DNA from: Pseudomonadota bacterium
GTDB taxonomy: Bacteria; Pseudomonadota; Alphaproteobacteria; Rhizobiales; Rhizobiaceae
Reading direction: 5' to 3'
DNA: 7,498 nt
Assembly: GCA_023419995.1 (NCBI GenBank)
Contig: JAEZXF010000110.1
Coordinates: forward strand, 1-7,498
A model generated the notes under the pieces. It did not search any database. It was given only the letters and a program-made list of their open reading frames with translations, and was not told the origin of the DNA. Positions 7,454 to 7,498 of the stretch are shown one piece after another; the stretch's first letter is position 1, and every line of letters begins with the position of its first letter. The position numbers were made by a program, and so were the translations under genes.

Positions 7454-7498
7454 ATGGACTGCGACACGCTTCGGGATGACCAGTGGGAGCGGATCAAG
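7454..7498 (+). CDS. IS5-family transposase, N-terminal fragment cut by the window edge
   Basis: Only 15 codons are inside the window: MDCDTLRDDQWERIK. The L-x-DDQWERI pattern is the typical start of IS5-family (DDE) transposases in alphaproteobacteria, whose first domain is a DUF4096-like segment; these enzymes cut and paste or copy their own element. The ATG has GGGG seven bases upstream (7443-7446), a good ribosome site. The catalytic DDE residues, and whether the gene is intact or split by a programmed frameshift, cannot be judged here. It is the only likely gene on the plus strand and faces away from ahcY. Confidence 0.78.
   Translation, partial: MDCDTLRDDQWERIK

Larger units (their letters stand above)
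7376..7498 (+). mobile_element. Left end of an IS5-like insertion sequence (continues beyond the window)
   Basis: The transposase start at 7454 is preceded by about 80 bases with lower GC than the chromosome, including a perfect interrupted palindrome TTGGGATTCCCAA (7398-7410) and a stem-loop (7419-7440). A CTAG at 7372-7375 could be or contain the target duplication, since IS5-family elements use CTAR or TA-type targets; this places the element edge near 7376. The right end and terminal inverted repeat are outside, so the boundary is a guess. Confidence 0.6.

Overview
The window is about 7.5 kb of very GC-rich DNA. All five chromosomal genes lie on the minus strand, so the biological order runs from high to low coordinates. 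The gene set points to an alphaproteobacterium, most likely Hyphomicrobiales (Rhizobiales): a DivL-type cell-cycle kinase with tyrosine at the phospho-acceptor position, a TsaE fused to an AmgK-like sugar kinase, an alphaproteobacterial-type AddB, and ahcY directly upstream of divL. I recall the same order around ahcY in rhizobia, but could not check it here. The genus cannot be named from the sequence.

Layout from right to left. (1) 7376-7498: the left end of an insertion sequence, with the first 15 codons of a plus-strand IS5-like transposase that runs off the window. (2) 7137-7375: a gene-free stretch that is the control region of ahcY, with a 20-bp near-palindrome, a possible sigma70-type promoter and a leader stem-loop. 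(3) 5739-7136: ahcY, S-adenosylhomocysteine hydrolase, complete, closed by a strong intrinsic terminator at 5678-5712. (4) 5540-5677: the upstream region of divL, with two GANTC (CcrM) sites. (5) 3020-5539: divL. (6) 1506-3023: a tsaE-amgK fusion. (7) 742-1509: a MurU-like nucleotidyltransferase. (8) 1-745: the first 248 codons of addB, cut by the window edge.

The four genes from divL to addB form one tight unit. Every junction is a 4-nt stop/start overlap (GTGA, GTGA, ATGA), which implies one mRNA and translational coupling. It joins a polar cell-cycle regulator (DivL), the t6A tRNA-modification ATPase (TsaE), two consecutive steps of cell-wall sugar salvage (AmgK makes MurNAc-1-P, MurU makes UDP-MurNAc) and double-strand-break repair (AddB). 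Only the AmgK/MurU pair has an obvious biochemical link; the rest are housekeeping or growth-related functions sharing expression.

I found no wholly new system. The points most worth a second look are the tyrosine-for-histidine swap in an otherwise intact kinase, the TsaE-AmgK fusion followed by a MurU that lacks a usual metal-site aspartate, the ahcY operator candidate, and the IS inserted just upstream of ahcY. I saw no tRNA, rRNA, CRISPR array or phage feature.
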